From assembly GCF_026230105.1 (NCBI RefSeq), contig NW_026614317.1:21780-85779 (forward strand): DNA of 64,000 bases. The letters run 5' to 3'. The notes under the pieces were generated by a model that saw only the letters and a program-made list of their open reading frames with translations, made no database searches and was not told the DNA's origin. The stretch's first letter is position 1; every line of letters begins with the position of its first letter. Origin of the DNA: Diorhabda sublineata (taxonomy: Eukaryota > Arthropoda > Insecta > Coleoptera > Chrysomelidae). The position numbers and the translations under genes were made by a program. Positions 1 to 11,600 of this stretch are shown in pieces.

Positions 1-70
1 TTAACACGGTTTTATAGACACTAGCGCCCTCTGCCGGCCAGGCGCCAAACTTGACACGGTTTTTTTTTTT
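1..70 (+). repeat. End of a truncated HOR unit
   Basis: The window opens inside the last monomers of a unit whose start lies outside. One full monomer (4-53) with the GGCGCCAAACTTG tail leads into the T11 tract at 60-70, which is how ordinary units end. Confidence 0.9.
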
Positions 71-152
71 CGATGTTATTACTATTTCATACAACTTTTA
101 TATGTTACACCTCGACAAGTTCTTATATCCTACCGGCCAGAAGAAAAACTAA
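54..152 (+). repeat. Exemplar AT-rich interruption (99-bp element) with T11 tract
   Basis: A monomer starts normally (ACACGGTTTT), runs into an 11-T tract (60-70), continues through AT-rich sequence beginning CGATGTTATTAC and ending TTCTTATATCCTA (71-132), and then resumes the monomer core at CCGGCCAGAAG. The element replaces 20 bp of monomer by about 70 bp, so the carrying monomer is 99 bp. It occurs 82 times and is the unit boundary used here. The T-tract is 11 long in most copies. It is 10 long before 2565, 8602, 13292, 23520, 29707, 36393, 39135, 40682, 44823, 49313, 56697 and 59441, and 9 long before 19478. It has no coding content. Its role is unknown; a rigid T-tract beside AT-rich DNA could exclude nucleosomes (inference). 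Confidence 0.93.
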
Positions 153-420
153 ACACGGTTTTATAGACACTAGCGCCACCTGCCGGCAAGAAGACAAACT
201 AAACACGGTTTTATAGACACTAGCGCCCTCTGCCGGCCTGAAGCCACGCTTAACACGGTTTTATACACACTAGCGCCACCTGCCGGCCAGAAGACAAACT
301 AAACACGGTTTTATAGACACTAGCGCCCTCTGCCAGCCAGACGCCAAACTTGACACGAATTTACAGACACTAGCGCCCTCTGCCGGCCAGAAGACAAACT
401 AAACACGGTTTTATAGACAC

Positions 421-439
421 TAGCGCCCTCTGCCGGCCA
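421..439 (+). promoter_or_regulatory. CTCF-like motif, CCCTCT form (exemplar of about 1,100)
   Basis: The monomer core TAGCGCCCTCTGCCGGCCA agrees at 16 of 19 positions with the commonly quoted CTCF consensus read on this strand, TAGCGCCCCCTGGTGGCCA (recalled, compared by eye). The mismatches are CCC to CTC in the middle and GT to CC near the end. The motif is the least variable part of the monomer and recurs about every 50 bp in the same orientation. Binding is inference; alternatively the match could be fortuitous or inherited from a founding element. Confidence 0.5.
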
Positions 440-470
440 GACGCCAAACTTGACACGAATTTACAGACAC

Positions 471-489
471 TAGCGCCACCTGCCGGCCA
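471..489 (+). promoter_or_regulatory. CTCF-like motif, CCACCT form (exemplar)
   Basis: The second core form, TAGCGCCACCTGCCGGCCA, also agrees at 16 of 19 positions with the recalled consensus. It contains TAGCGCCACCT, which reads AGGTGGCGCTA on the other strand, like the core recalled for the insect protein. This form sits mainly in monomers with the GAATT(T/C) head, and in monomers near the start of each unit. Confidence 0.45.
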
Positions 490-552
490 GAAGCCACACT
501 TAACACGGTTTTATAGACACTAGCGCCCTCTGCCGGCCAGGCGCCAAACTTG

Positions 553-601
553 CACGAATTCACAGACACTAGCGCCACCTGCCGGCCAGAAGCCACACTT
601 A
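553..601 (+). repeat. 49-bp monomer variant carrying GAATTC
   Basis: One A is lost at the tail-head junction (CTTGCACG instead of CTTGACACG) and a T is replaced by C, giving CACGAATTCACAG and an EcoRI hexamer at 556-561. The same variant occurs 44 times in the window. It is present once in each A, C, E, 748-, 548- and 798-bp unit, twice in the fused unit at 2565-3961, and never in B, D, 499-, 349-, 749- or 799-bp units. The missing base explains why A and C units are one base short of a multiple of 50 plus 99. Confidence 0.92.
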
Positions 602-766
602 ACACGGTTTTATAGACACTAGCGCCCTCTGCCGGCCAGAAGACAAACTAAACACGGTTTTATAGACACTAGCGCCCTCTGCCGGCCAGGCGCCAAACTT
701 GACACGAATTTACAGACACTAGCGCCCTCTGCCGGCCAGAAGCCACACTTAACACGGTTTTATAGA

Positions 767-788
767 CACTAGTGCCCTCTACCGGCCA
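767..788 (+). promoter_or_regulatory. Variant core with CACTAGTG palindrome (exemplar)
   Basis: In one monomer per A, B, D and E unit the core reads TAGTGCCCTCTACCGGCCA. The C-to-T change completes an 8-bp palindrome, CACTAGTG (767-774), containing a SpeI hexamer. The variant also moves the core closer to the vertebrate CTCF form, where T is common at that place. C, 748-bp and 499-bp units lack it. It sits two to three monomers before the next AT-rich block. Confidence 0.6.
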
Positions 789-2564
789 GACGCCAAACTT
801 GACACGAATTTACAGACACTAGCGCCACCTGCCGGCCAGAAGCCACACTTAACACGGTTTTATAGACACTAGCGCCCTCTGCCGGCCAGGCGCCAAACTT
901 GACACGGTTTTTTTTTTTCGATGTTATTACTATTTCATACAACTTTTATATGTTACACCTCGACAAGTTCTTATATCCTACCGGCCAGAAGAAAAACTAA
1001 ACACGGTTTTATAGACACTAGCGCCACCTGCCGGCAAGAAGACAAACTAAACACGGTTTTATAGACACTAGCGCCCTCTGCCGGCCTGAAGCCACGCTTA
1101 ACACGGTTTTATACACACTAGCGCCACCTGCCGGCCAGAAGACAAACTAAACACGGTTTTATAGACACTAGCGCCCTCTGCCAGCCAGACGCCAAACTTG
1201 ACACGAATTTACAGACACTAGCGCCCTCTGCCGGCCAGAAGACAAACTAAACACGGTTTTATAGACACTAGCGCCCTCTGCCGGCCAGACGCCAAACTTG
1301 ACACGAATTTACAGACACTAGCGCCACCTGCCGGCCAGAAGCCACACTTAACACGGTTTTATAGACACTAGCGCCCTCTGCCGGCCAGACGCCAAACTTG
1401 ACACGAATTTACAGACACTAGCGCCCTCTGCCGGCCAGAAGCCACACTTAACACGGTTTTATAGACACTAGTGCCCTCTACCGGCCAGACGCCAAACTTG
1501 ACACGAATTTACAGACACTAGCGCCACCTGCCGGCCAGAAGCCACACTTAACACGGTTTTATAGACACTAGCGCCCTCTGCCGGCCAGGCGCCAAACTTG
1601 ACACGGTTTTTTTTTTTCGATGTTATTACTATTTCATACAACTTTTATATGTTACACCTCGACAAGTTCTTATATCCTACCGGCCAGAAGAAAAACTAAA
1701 CACGGTTTTATAGACACTAGCGCCACCTGCCGGCAAGAAGACAAACTAAACACGGTTTTATAGACACTAGCGCCCTCTGCCGGCCTGAAGCCACGCTTAA
1801 CACGGTTTTATACACACTAGCGCCACCTGCCGGCCAGAAGACAAACTAAACACGGTTTTATAGACACTAGCGCCCTCTGCCAGCCAGACGCCAAACTTGA
1901 CACGAATTTACAGACACTAGCGCCCTCTGCCGGCCAGAAGACAAACTAAACACGGTTTTATAGACACTAGCGCCCTCTGCCGGCCAGACGCCAAACTTGA
2001 CACGAATTTACAGACACTAGCGCCACCTGCCGGCCAGAAGCCACACTTAACACGGTTTTATAGACACTAGCGCCCTCTGCCGGCCAGGCGCCAAACTTGC
2101 ACGAATTCACAGACACTAGCGCCACCTGCCGGCCAGAAGCCACACTTAACACGGTTTTATAGACACTAGTGCCCTCTACCGGCCAGACGCCAAACTTGAC
2201 ACGAATTTACAGACACTAGCGCCACCTGCCGGCCAGAAGCCACACTTAACACGGTTTTATAGACACTAGCGCCCTCTGCCGGCCAGAAGACAAACTAAAC
2301 ACGGTTTTATAGACACTAGCGCCCTCTGCCGGCCAGGCGCCAAACTTGACACGAATTTACAGACACTAGCGCCCTCTGCCGGCCAGAAGCCACACTTAAC
2401 ACGGTTTTATAGACACTAGTGCCCTCTACCGGCCAGACGCCAAACTTGACACGAATTTACAGACACTAGCGCCACCTGCCGGCCAGAAGCCACACTTAAC
2501 ACGGTTTTATAGACACTAGCGCCCTCTGCCGGCCAGGCGCCAAACTTGACACGGTTTTTTTTTT

Positions 2565-3961
2565 CGATGTTATTACTATTTCATACAACTTTTATATGTT
2601 ACACCTCGACAAGTTCTTATATCCTACCGGCCAGAAGAAAAACTAAACACGGTTTTATAGACACTAGCGCCACCTGCCGGCAAGAAGACAAACTAAACAC
2701 GGTTTTATAGACACTAGCGCCCTCTGCCGGCCTGAAGCCACGCTTAACACGGTTTTATACACACTAGCGCCACCTGCCGGCCAGAAGACAAACTAAACAC
2801 GGTTTTATAGACACTAGCGCCCTCTGCCAGCCAGACGCCAAACTTGACACGAATTTACAGACACTAGCGCCCTCTGCCGGCCAGAAGACAAACTAAACAC
2901 GGTTTTATAGACACTAGCGCCCTCTGCCGGCCAGACGCCAAACTTGACACGAATTTACAGACACTAGCGCCACCTGCCGGCCAGAAGCCACACTTAACAC
3001 GGTTTTATAGACACTAGCGCCCTCTGCCGGCCAGGCGCCAAACTTGCACGAATTCACAGACACTAGCGCCACCTGCCGGCCAGAAGCCACACTTAACACG
3101 GTTTTATAGACACTAGCGCCCTCTGCCGGCCAGAAGACAAACTAAACACGGTTTTATAGACACTAGCGCCACCTGCCGGCCAGAAGCCACACTTAACACG
3201 GTTTTATAGACACTAGCGCCCTCTGCCGGCCAGGCGCCAAACTTGCACGAATTCACAGACACTAGCGCCACCTGCCGGCCAGAAGCCACACTTAACACGG
3301 TTTTATAGACACTAGCGCCCTCTGCCGGCCAGAAGACAAACTAAACACGGTTTTATAGACACTAGCGCCACCTGCCGGCCAGAAGCCACACTTAACACGG
3401 TTTTATAGACACTAGCGCCCTCTGCCGGCCTGAAGCCACGCTTAACACGGTTTTATACACACTAGCGCCACCTGCCGGCCAGAAGACAAACTAAACACGG
3501 TTTTATAGACACTAGCGCCCTCTGCCAGCCAGACGCCAAACTTGACACGAATTTACAGACACTAGCGCCCTCTGCCGGCCAGAAGACAAACTAAACACGG
3601 TTTTATAGACACTAGCGCCCTCTGCCGGCCAGACGCCAAACTTGACACGAATTTACAGACACTAGCGCCACCTGCCGGCCAGAAGCCACACTTAACACGG
3701 TTTTATAGACACTAGCGCCCTCTGCCGGCCAGACGCCAAACTTGACACGAATTTACAGACACTAGCGCCCTCTGCCGGCCAGAAGCCACACTTAACACGG
3801 TTTTATAGACACTAGTGCCCTCTACCGGCCAGACGCCAAACTTGACACGAATTTACAGACACTAGCGCCACCTGCCGGCCAGAAGCCACACTTAACACGG
3901 TTTTATAGACACTAGCGCCCTCTGCCGGCCAGGCGCCAAACTTGACACGGTTTTTTTTTTT
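2565..3961 (+). repeat. Fused 28-monomer unit (1,397 bp) lacking an internal AT-rich block
   Basis: This is the longest unit in the window. It carries two GAATTC variants 199 bp apart, so four monomers (about 2914-3112 and 3113-3311) are duplicated. Near 3425 a C-like unit end passes directly, at the shared CCGGCC, into the CCTGAAGCCACGC monomer that normally follows an AT-rich block by about two monomers. The remainder is a B-like unit. Unequal exchange at the monomer core apparently removed one AT-rich block and fused two units. Its length, 26 x 50 - 2 + 99, fits the general rule. Confidence 0.88.
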
Positions 3962-6900
3962 CGATGTTATTACTATTTCATACAACTTTTATATGTTACA
4001 CCTCGACAAGTTCTTATATCCTACCGGCCAGAAGAAAAACTAAACACGATTTTATAGACACTAGCGCCACCTGCCGGCAAGAAGACAAACTAAACACGGT
4101 TTTATAGACACTAGCGCCCTCTGCCGGCCTGAAGCCACGCTTAACACGGTTTTATACACACTAGCGCCACCTGCCGGCCAGAAGACAAACTAAACACGGT
4201 TTTATAGACACTAGCGCCCTCTGCCAGCCAGACGCCAAACTTGACACGAATTTACAGACACTAGCGCCCTCTGCCGGCCAGAAGACAAACTAAACACGGT
4301 TTTATAGACACTAGCGCCCTCTGCCGGCCAGACGCCAAACTTGACACGAATTTACAGACACTAGCGCCACCTGCCGGCCAGAAGCCACACTTAACACGGT
4401 TTTATAGACACTAGCGCCCTCTGCCGGCCAGGCGCCAAACTTGCACGAATTCACAGACACTAGCGCCACCTGCCGGCCAGAAGCCACACTTAACACGGTT
4501 TTATAGACACTAGCGCCCTCTGCCGGCCAGAAGACAAACTAAACACGGTTTTATAGACACTAGCGCCCTCTGCCGGCCAGGCGCCAAACTTGACACGAAT
4601 TTACAGACACTAGCGCCCTCTGCCGGCCAGAAGCCACACTTAACACGGTTTTATAGACACTAGTGCCCTCTACCGGCCAGACGCCAAACTTGACACGAAT
4701 TTACAGACACTAGCGCCACCTGCCGGCCAGAAGCCACACTTAACACGGTTTTATAGACACTAGCGCCCTCTGCCGGCCAGGCGCCAAACTTGACACGGTT
4801 TTTTTTTTTCGATGTTATTACTATTTCATACAACTTTTATATGTTACACCTCGACAAGTTCTTATATCCTACCGGCCAGAAGAAAAACTAAACACGGTTT
4901 TATAGACACTAGCGCCACCTGCCGGCAAGAAGACAAACTAAACACGGTTTTATAGACACTAGCGCCCTCTGCCGGCCTGAAGCCACGCTTAACACGGTTT
5001 TATACACACTAGCGCCACCTGCCGGCCAGAAGACAAACTAAACACGGTTTTATAGACACTAGCGCCCTCTGCCAGCCAGACGCCAAACTTGACACGAATT
5101 TACAGACACTAGCGCCCTCTGCCGGCCAGAAGACAAACTAAACACGGTTTCATAGACACTAGCGCCCTCTGCCGGCCAGACGCCAAACTTGACACGAATT
5201 TACAGACACTAGCGCCACCTGCCGGCCAGAAGCCACACTTAACACGGTTTTATAGACACTAGCGCCCTCTGCCGGCCAGACGCCAAACTTGACACGAATT
5301 TACAGACACTAGCGCCCTCTGCCGGCCAGAAGCCACACTTAACACGGTTTTATAGACACTAGTGCCCTCTACCGGCCAGACGCCAAACTTGACACGAATT
5401 TACAGACACTAGCGCCACCTGCCGGCCAGAAGCCACACTTAACACGGTTTTATAGACACTAGCGCCCTCTGCCGGCCAGGCGCCAAACTTGACACGGTTT
5501 TTTTTTTTCGATGTTATTACTATTTCATACAACTTTTATATGTTACACCTCGACAAGTTCTTATATCCTACCGGCCAGAAGAAAAACTAAACACGGTTTT
5601 ATAGACACTAGCGCCACCTGCCGGCAAGAAGACAAACTAAACACGGTTTTATAGACACTAGCGCCCTCTGCCGGCCTGAAGCCACGCTTAACACGGTTTT
5701 ATACACACTAGCGCCACCTGCCGGCCAGAAGACAAACTAAACACGGTTTTATAGACACTAGCGCCCTCTGCCAGCCAGACGCCAAACTTGACACGAATTT
5801 ACAGACACTAGCGCCCTCTGCCGGCCAGAAGACAAACTAAACACGGTTTTATAGACACTAGCGCCCTCTGCCGGCCAGACGCCAAACTTGACACGAATTT
5901 ACAGACACTAGCGCCACCTGCCGGCCAGAAGCCACACTTAACACGGTTTTATAGACACTAGCGCCCTCTGCCGGCCAGGCGCCAAACTTGCACGAATTCA
6001 CAGACACTAGCGCCACCTGCCGGCCAGAAGCCACACTTAACACGGTTTTATAGACACTAGCGCCCTCTGCCGGCCAGAAGACAAACTAAACACGGTTTTA
6101 TAGACACTAGCGCCCTCTGCCGGCCAGGCGCCAAACTTGACACGAATTTACAGACACTAGCGCCCTCTGCCGGCCAGAAGCCACACTTAACACGGTTTTA
6201 TAGACACTAGTGCCCTCTACCGGCCAGACGCCAAACTTGACACGAATTTACAGACACTAGCGCCACCTGCCGGCCAGAAGCCACACTTAACACGGTTTTA
6301 TAGACACTAGCGCCCTCTGCCGGCCAGGCGCCAAACTTGACACGGTTTTTTTTTTTCGATGTTATTACTATTTCATACAACTTTTATATGTTACACCTCG
6401 ACAAGTTCTTATATCCTACCGGCCAGAAGAAAAACTAAACACGGTTTTATAGACACTAGCGCCACCTGCCGGCAAGAAGACAAACTAAACACGGTTTTAT
6501 AGACACTAGCGCCCTCTGCCGGCCTGAAGCCACGCTTAACACGGTTTTATACACACTAGCGCCACCTGCCGGCCAGAAGACAAACTAAACACGGTTTTAT
6601 AGACACTAGCGCCCTCTGCCAGCCAGACGCCAAACTTGACACGAATTTACAGACACTAGCGCCCTCTGCCGGCCAGAAGACAAACTAAACACGGTTTTAT
6701 AGACACTAGCGCCCTCTGCCGGCCAGACGCCAAACTTGACACGAATTTACAGACACTAGCGCCACCTGCCGGCCAGAAGCCACACTTAACACGGTTTTAT
6801 AGACACTAGCGCCCTCTGCCGGCCAGGCGCCAAACTTGCACGAATTCACAGACACTAGCGCCACCTGCCGGCCAGAAGCCACACTTAACACGGTTTTATA

Positions 6901-8601
6901 GACACTAGCGCCCTCTGCCGGCCAGAAGACAAACTAAACACGGTTTTATAGACACTAGCGCCACCTGCCGGCCAGAAGCCACACTTAACACGGTTTTATA
7001 GACACTAGCGCCCTCTGCCGGCCAGGCGCCAAACTTGACACGGTTTTTTTTTTTCGATGTTATTACTATTTCATACAACTTTTATATGTTACACCTCGAC
7101 AAGTTCTTATATCCTACCGGCCAGAAGAAAAACTAAACACGGTTTTATAGACACTAGCGCCACCTGCCGGCAAGAAGACAAACTAAACACGGTTTTATAG
7201 ACACTAGCGCCCTCTGCCGGCCTGAAGCCACGCTTAACACGGTTTTATACACACTAGCGCCACCTGCCGGCCAGAAGACAAACTAAACACGGTTTTATAG
7301 ACACTAGCGCCCTCTGCCAGCCAGACGCCAAACTTGACACGAATTTACAGACACTAGCGCCCTCTGCCGGCCAGAAGACAAACTAAACACGGTTTTATAG
7401 ACACTAGCGCCCTCTGCCGGCCAGACGCCAAACTTGACACGAATTTACAGACACTAGCGCCACCTGCCGGCCAGAAGCCACACTTAACACGGTTTTATAG
7501 ACACTAGCGCCCTCTGCCGGCCAGAAGACAAACTAAACACGGTTTTATAGACACTAGCGCCCTCTGCCGGCCAGGCGCCAAACTTGACACGAATTTACAG
7601 ACACTAGCGCCACCTGCCGGCCAGAAGCCACACTTAACACGGTTTTATAGACACTAGCGCCCTCTGCCGGCCAGGCGCCAAACTTGACACGAATTTACAG
7701 ACACTAGCGCCCTCTGCCGGCCAGAAGCCACACTTAACACGGTTTTATAGACACTAGTGCCCTCTACCGGCCAGACGCCAAACTTGACACGAATTTACAG
7801 ACACTAGCGCCACCTGCCGGCCAGAAGCCACACTTAACACGGTTTTATAGACACTAGCGCCCTCTGCCGGCCAGGCGCCAAACTTGACACGGTTTTTTTT
7901 TTTCGATGTTATTACTATTTCATACAACTTTTATATGTTACACCTCGACAAGTTCTTATATCCTACCGGCCAGAAGAAAAACTAAACACGGTTTTATAGA
8001 CACTAGCGCCACCTGCCGGCAAGAAGACAAACTAAACACGGTTTTATAGACACTAGCGCCCTCTGCCGGCCTGAAGCCACGCTTAACACGGTTTTATACA
8101 CACTAGCGCCACCTGCCGGCCAGAAGACAAACTAAACACGGTTTTATAGACACTAGCGCCCTCTGCCAGCCAGACGCCAAACTTGACACGAATTTACAGA
8201 CACTAGCGCCCTCTGCCGGCCAGAAGACAAACTAAACACGGTTTTATAGACACTAGCGCCCTCTGCCGGCCAGACGCCAAACTTGACACGAATTTACAGA
8301 CACTAGCGCCACCTGCCGGCCAGAAGCCACACTTAACACGGTTTTATAGACACTAGCGCCCTCTGCCGGCCAGACGCCAAACTTGACACGAATTTACAGA
8401 CACTAGCGCCCTCTGCCGGCCAGAAGCCACACTTAACACGGTTTTATAGACACTAGTGCCCTCTACCGGCCAGACGCCAAACTTGACACGAATTTACAGA
8501 CACTAGCGCCACCTGCCGGCCAGAAGCCACACTTAACACGGTTTTATAGACACTAGCGCCCTCTGCCGGCCAGGCGCCAAACTTGACACGGTTTTTTTTT
8601 T
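3962..8601 (+). repeat. HOR block A - B - A - C - D - B
   Basis: Units start at 3962 (A), 4810 (B), 5509 (A), 6357 (C), 7055 (D) and 7904 (B, 698, ending in T10). The order equals the last six units of the 6.19-kb cycle. Point differences are GGTTTT to GATTTT at 4049 and TTTTATAG to TTTCATAG at 5151. Confidence 0.9.
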
Positions 8602-11600
8602 CGATGTTATTACTATTTCATACAACTTTTATATGTTACACCTCGACAAGTTCTTATATCCTACCGGCCAGAAGAAAAACTAAACACGGTTTTATAGACA
8701 CTAGCGCCACCTGCCGGCAAGAAGACAAACTAAACACGGTTTTATAGACACTAGCGCCCTCTGCCGGCCTGAAGCCACGCTTAACACGGTTTTATACACA
8801 CTAGCGCCACCTGCCGGCCAGAAGACAAACTAAACACGGTTTTATAGACACTAGCGCCCTCTGCCAGCCAGACGCCAAACTTGACACGAATTTACAGACA
8901 CTAGCGCCCTCTGCCGGCCAGAAGACAAACTAAACACGGTTTTATAGACACTAGCGCCCTCTGCCGGCCAGACGCCAAACTTGACACGAATTTACAGACA
9001 CTAGCGCCACCTGCCGGCCAGAAGCCACACTTAACACGGTTTTATAGACACTAGCGCCCTCTGCCGGCCAGGCGCCAAACTTGCACGAATTCACAGACAC
9101 TAGCGCCACCTGCCTGCCAGAAGCCACACTTAACACGGTTTTATAGACACTAGCGCCCTCTGCCGGCCAGAAGACAAACTAAACACGGTTTTATAGACAC
9201 TAGCGCCCTCTGCCGGCCAGGCGCCAAACTTGACACGAATTTACAGACACTAGCGCCCTCTGCCGGCCAGAAGCCACACTTAACACGGTTTTATAGACAC
9301 TAGTGCCCTCTACCGGCCAGACGCCAAACTTGACACGAATTTACAGACACTAGCGCCACCTGCCGGCCAGAAGCCACACTTAACACGGTTTTATAGACAC
9401 TAGCGCCCTCTGCCGGCCAGGCGCCAAACTTGACACGGTTTTTTTTTTTCGATGTTATTACTATTTCATACAACTTTTATATGTTACACCTCGACAAGTT
9501 CTTATATCCTACCGGCCAGAAGAAAAACTAAACACGGTTTTATAGACACTAGCGCCACCTGCCGGCAAGAAGACAAACTAAACACGGTTTTATAGACACT
9601 AGCGCCCTCTGCCGGCCTGAAGCCACGCTTAACACGGTTTTATACACACTAGCGCCACCTGCCGGCCAGAAGACAAACTAAACACGGTTTTATAGACACT
9701 AGCGCCCTCTGCCAGCCAGACGCCAAACTTGACACGAATTTACAGACACTAGCGCCCTCTGCCGGCCAGAAGACAAACTAAACACGGTTTTATAGACACT
9801 AGCGCCCTCTGCCGGCCAGACGCCAAACTTGACACGAATTTACAGACACTAGCGCCACCTGCCGGCCAGAAGCCACACTTAACACGGTTTTATAGACACT
9901 AGCGCCCTCTGCCGGCCAGGCGCCAAACTTGCACGAATTCACAGACACTAGCGCCACCTGCCGGCCAGAAGCCACACTTAACACGGTTTTATAGACACTA
10001 GTGCCCTCTACCGGCCAGACGCCAAACTTGACACGAATTTACAGACACTAGCGCCACCTGCCGGCCAGAAGCCAAACTTGACACGAATTTACAGACACTA
10101 GCGCCACCTGCCGGCCAGAAGCCACACTTAACACGGTTTTATAGACACTAGCGCCCTCTGCCGGCCAGACGCCAAACTTGACACGAATTTACAGACACTA
10201 GCGCCACCTGCCGGCCAGAAGCCACACTTAACACGGTTTTATAGACACTAGCGCCCTCTGCCGGCCAGGCGCCAAACTTGACACGGTTTTTTTTTTTCGA
10301 TGTTATTACTATTTCATACAACTTTTATATGTTACACCTCGACAAGTTCTTATATCCTACCGGCCAGAAGAAAAACTAAACACGGTTTTATAGACACTAG
10401 CGCCACCTGCCGGCAAGAAGACAAACTAAACACGGTTTTATAGACACTAGCGCCCTCTGCCGGCCTGAAGCCACGCTTAACACGGTTTTATACACACTAG
10501 CGCCACCTGCCGGCCAGAAGACAAACTAAACACGGTTTTATAGACACTAGCGCCCTCTGCCAGCCAGACGCCAAACTTGACACGAATTTACAGACACTAG
10601 CGCCCTCTGCCGGCCAGAAGACAAACTAAACACGGTTTTATAGACACTAGCGCCCTCTGCCGGCCAGACGCCAAACTTGACACGAATTTACAGACACTAG
10701 CGCCACCTGCCGGCCAGAAGCCACACTTAACACGGTTTTATAGACACTAGCGCCCTCTGCCGGCCAGGCGCCAAACTTGCACGAATTCACAGACACTAGC
10801 GCCACCTGCCGGCCAGAAGCCACACTTAACACGGTTTTATAGACACTAGCGCCCTCTGCCGGCCAGAAGACAAACTAAACACGGTTTTATAGACACTAGC
10901 GCCCTCTGCCGGCCAGGCGCCAAACTTGACACGAATTTACAGACACTAGCGCCCTCTGCCGGTCAGAAGCCACACTTAACACGGTTTTATAGACACTAGT
11001 GCCCTCTACCGGCCAGACGCCAAACTTGACACGAATTTACAGACACTAGCGCCACCTGCCGGCCAGAAGCCACACTTAACACGGTTTTATAGACACTAGC
11101 GCCCTCTGCCGGCCAGGCGCCAAACTTGACACGGTTTTTTTTTTTCGATGTTATTACTATTTCATACAACTTTTATATGTTACACCTCGACAAGTTCTTA
11201 TATCCTACCGGCCAGAAGAAAAACTAAACACGGTTTTATAGACACTAGCGCCACCTGCCGGCAAGAAGACAAACTAAACACGGTTTTATAGACACTAGCG
11301 CCCTCTGCCGGCCTGAAGCCACGCTTAACACGGTTTTATACACACTAGCGCCACCTGCCGGCCAGAAGACAAACTAAACACGGTTTTATAGACACTAGCG
11401 CCCTCTGCCAGCCAGACGCCAAACTTGACACGAATTTACAGACACTAGCGCCCTCTGCCGGCCAGAAGACAAACTAAACACGGTTTTATAGACACTAGCG
11501 CCCTCTGCCGGCCAGACGCCAAACTTGACACGAATTTACAGACACTAGCGCCACCTGCCGGCCAGAAGCCACACTTAACACGGTTTTATAGACACTAGCG

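Larger units (their letters stand above)
403..502 (+). repeat. Exemplar dimer: two 50-bp monomers with alternating heads
   Basis: This pair shows the local grammar. The first monomer (403-452) has the GGTTTTATA head and the CGCCAAACTTG tail. The second (453-502) has the GAATTTACA head and the GAAGCCACACTTA tail. Throughout the window the CGCCAAACTTG tail is followed either by the GAATT(T/C) head or by the T-tract of the AT-rich block. The two other tails are followed by the GGTTTTATA head. The working subunit is therefore a roughly 100-bp dimer mixed with runs of GGTTTTATA-headed monomers. Confidence 0.9.
71..2564 (+). repeat. HOR block A - B - A plus two monomers
   Basis: Units start at 71 (A, 848), 919 (B, 699) and 1618 (947). 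The third is an A unit with two extra monomers: the CACTAGTG variant appears twice, near 2166 and 2416, so a segment ending in that variant was duplicated or transferred. It ends in a 10-T tract, accounting for 947 rather than 948. Confidence 0.9.

Noticed and set aside
71..90. CENP-B box in the AT-rich block (TTCG...)
   Set aside because: TTCGATGTTATTACTA lacks the A and CGGG positions of the recalled CENP-B box, so a centromeric box is not supported.
54..152. RNA polymerase III gene or SINE (T-run as terminator)
   Set aside because: No A-box or B-box (GTTCRANNC) could be found near the T-tract on either strand, and no tRNA-like fold is evident.
54..152. Transposon insertion with target duplication
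   Set aside because: No terminal inverted repeats or flanking duplications are visible, and the block replaces 20 bp of monomer instead of splitting it cleanly. A foreign origin remains possible but unsupported.
451..480. Bacterial promoter, perfect TTGACA recurring in CTTGACACGAAT
   Set aside because: Seventeen bases downstream there is GCGCCA rather than a TATAAT-like hexamer, and the context is a eukaryotic-type satellite.
420..605. Minus-strand 61-codon open frames repeated 44 times (first at 420-605, last at 63732-63917)
   Set aside because: They lie wholly inside the satellite, arise because the dimer with the 49-bp variant is 99 bp and stays in frame, and encode a two-fold repeat of the monomer translation. 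No domain, signal or gene structure is visible.
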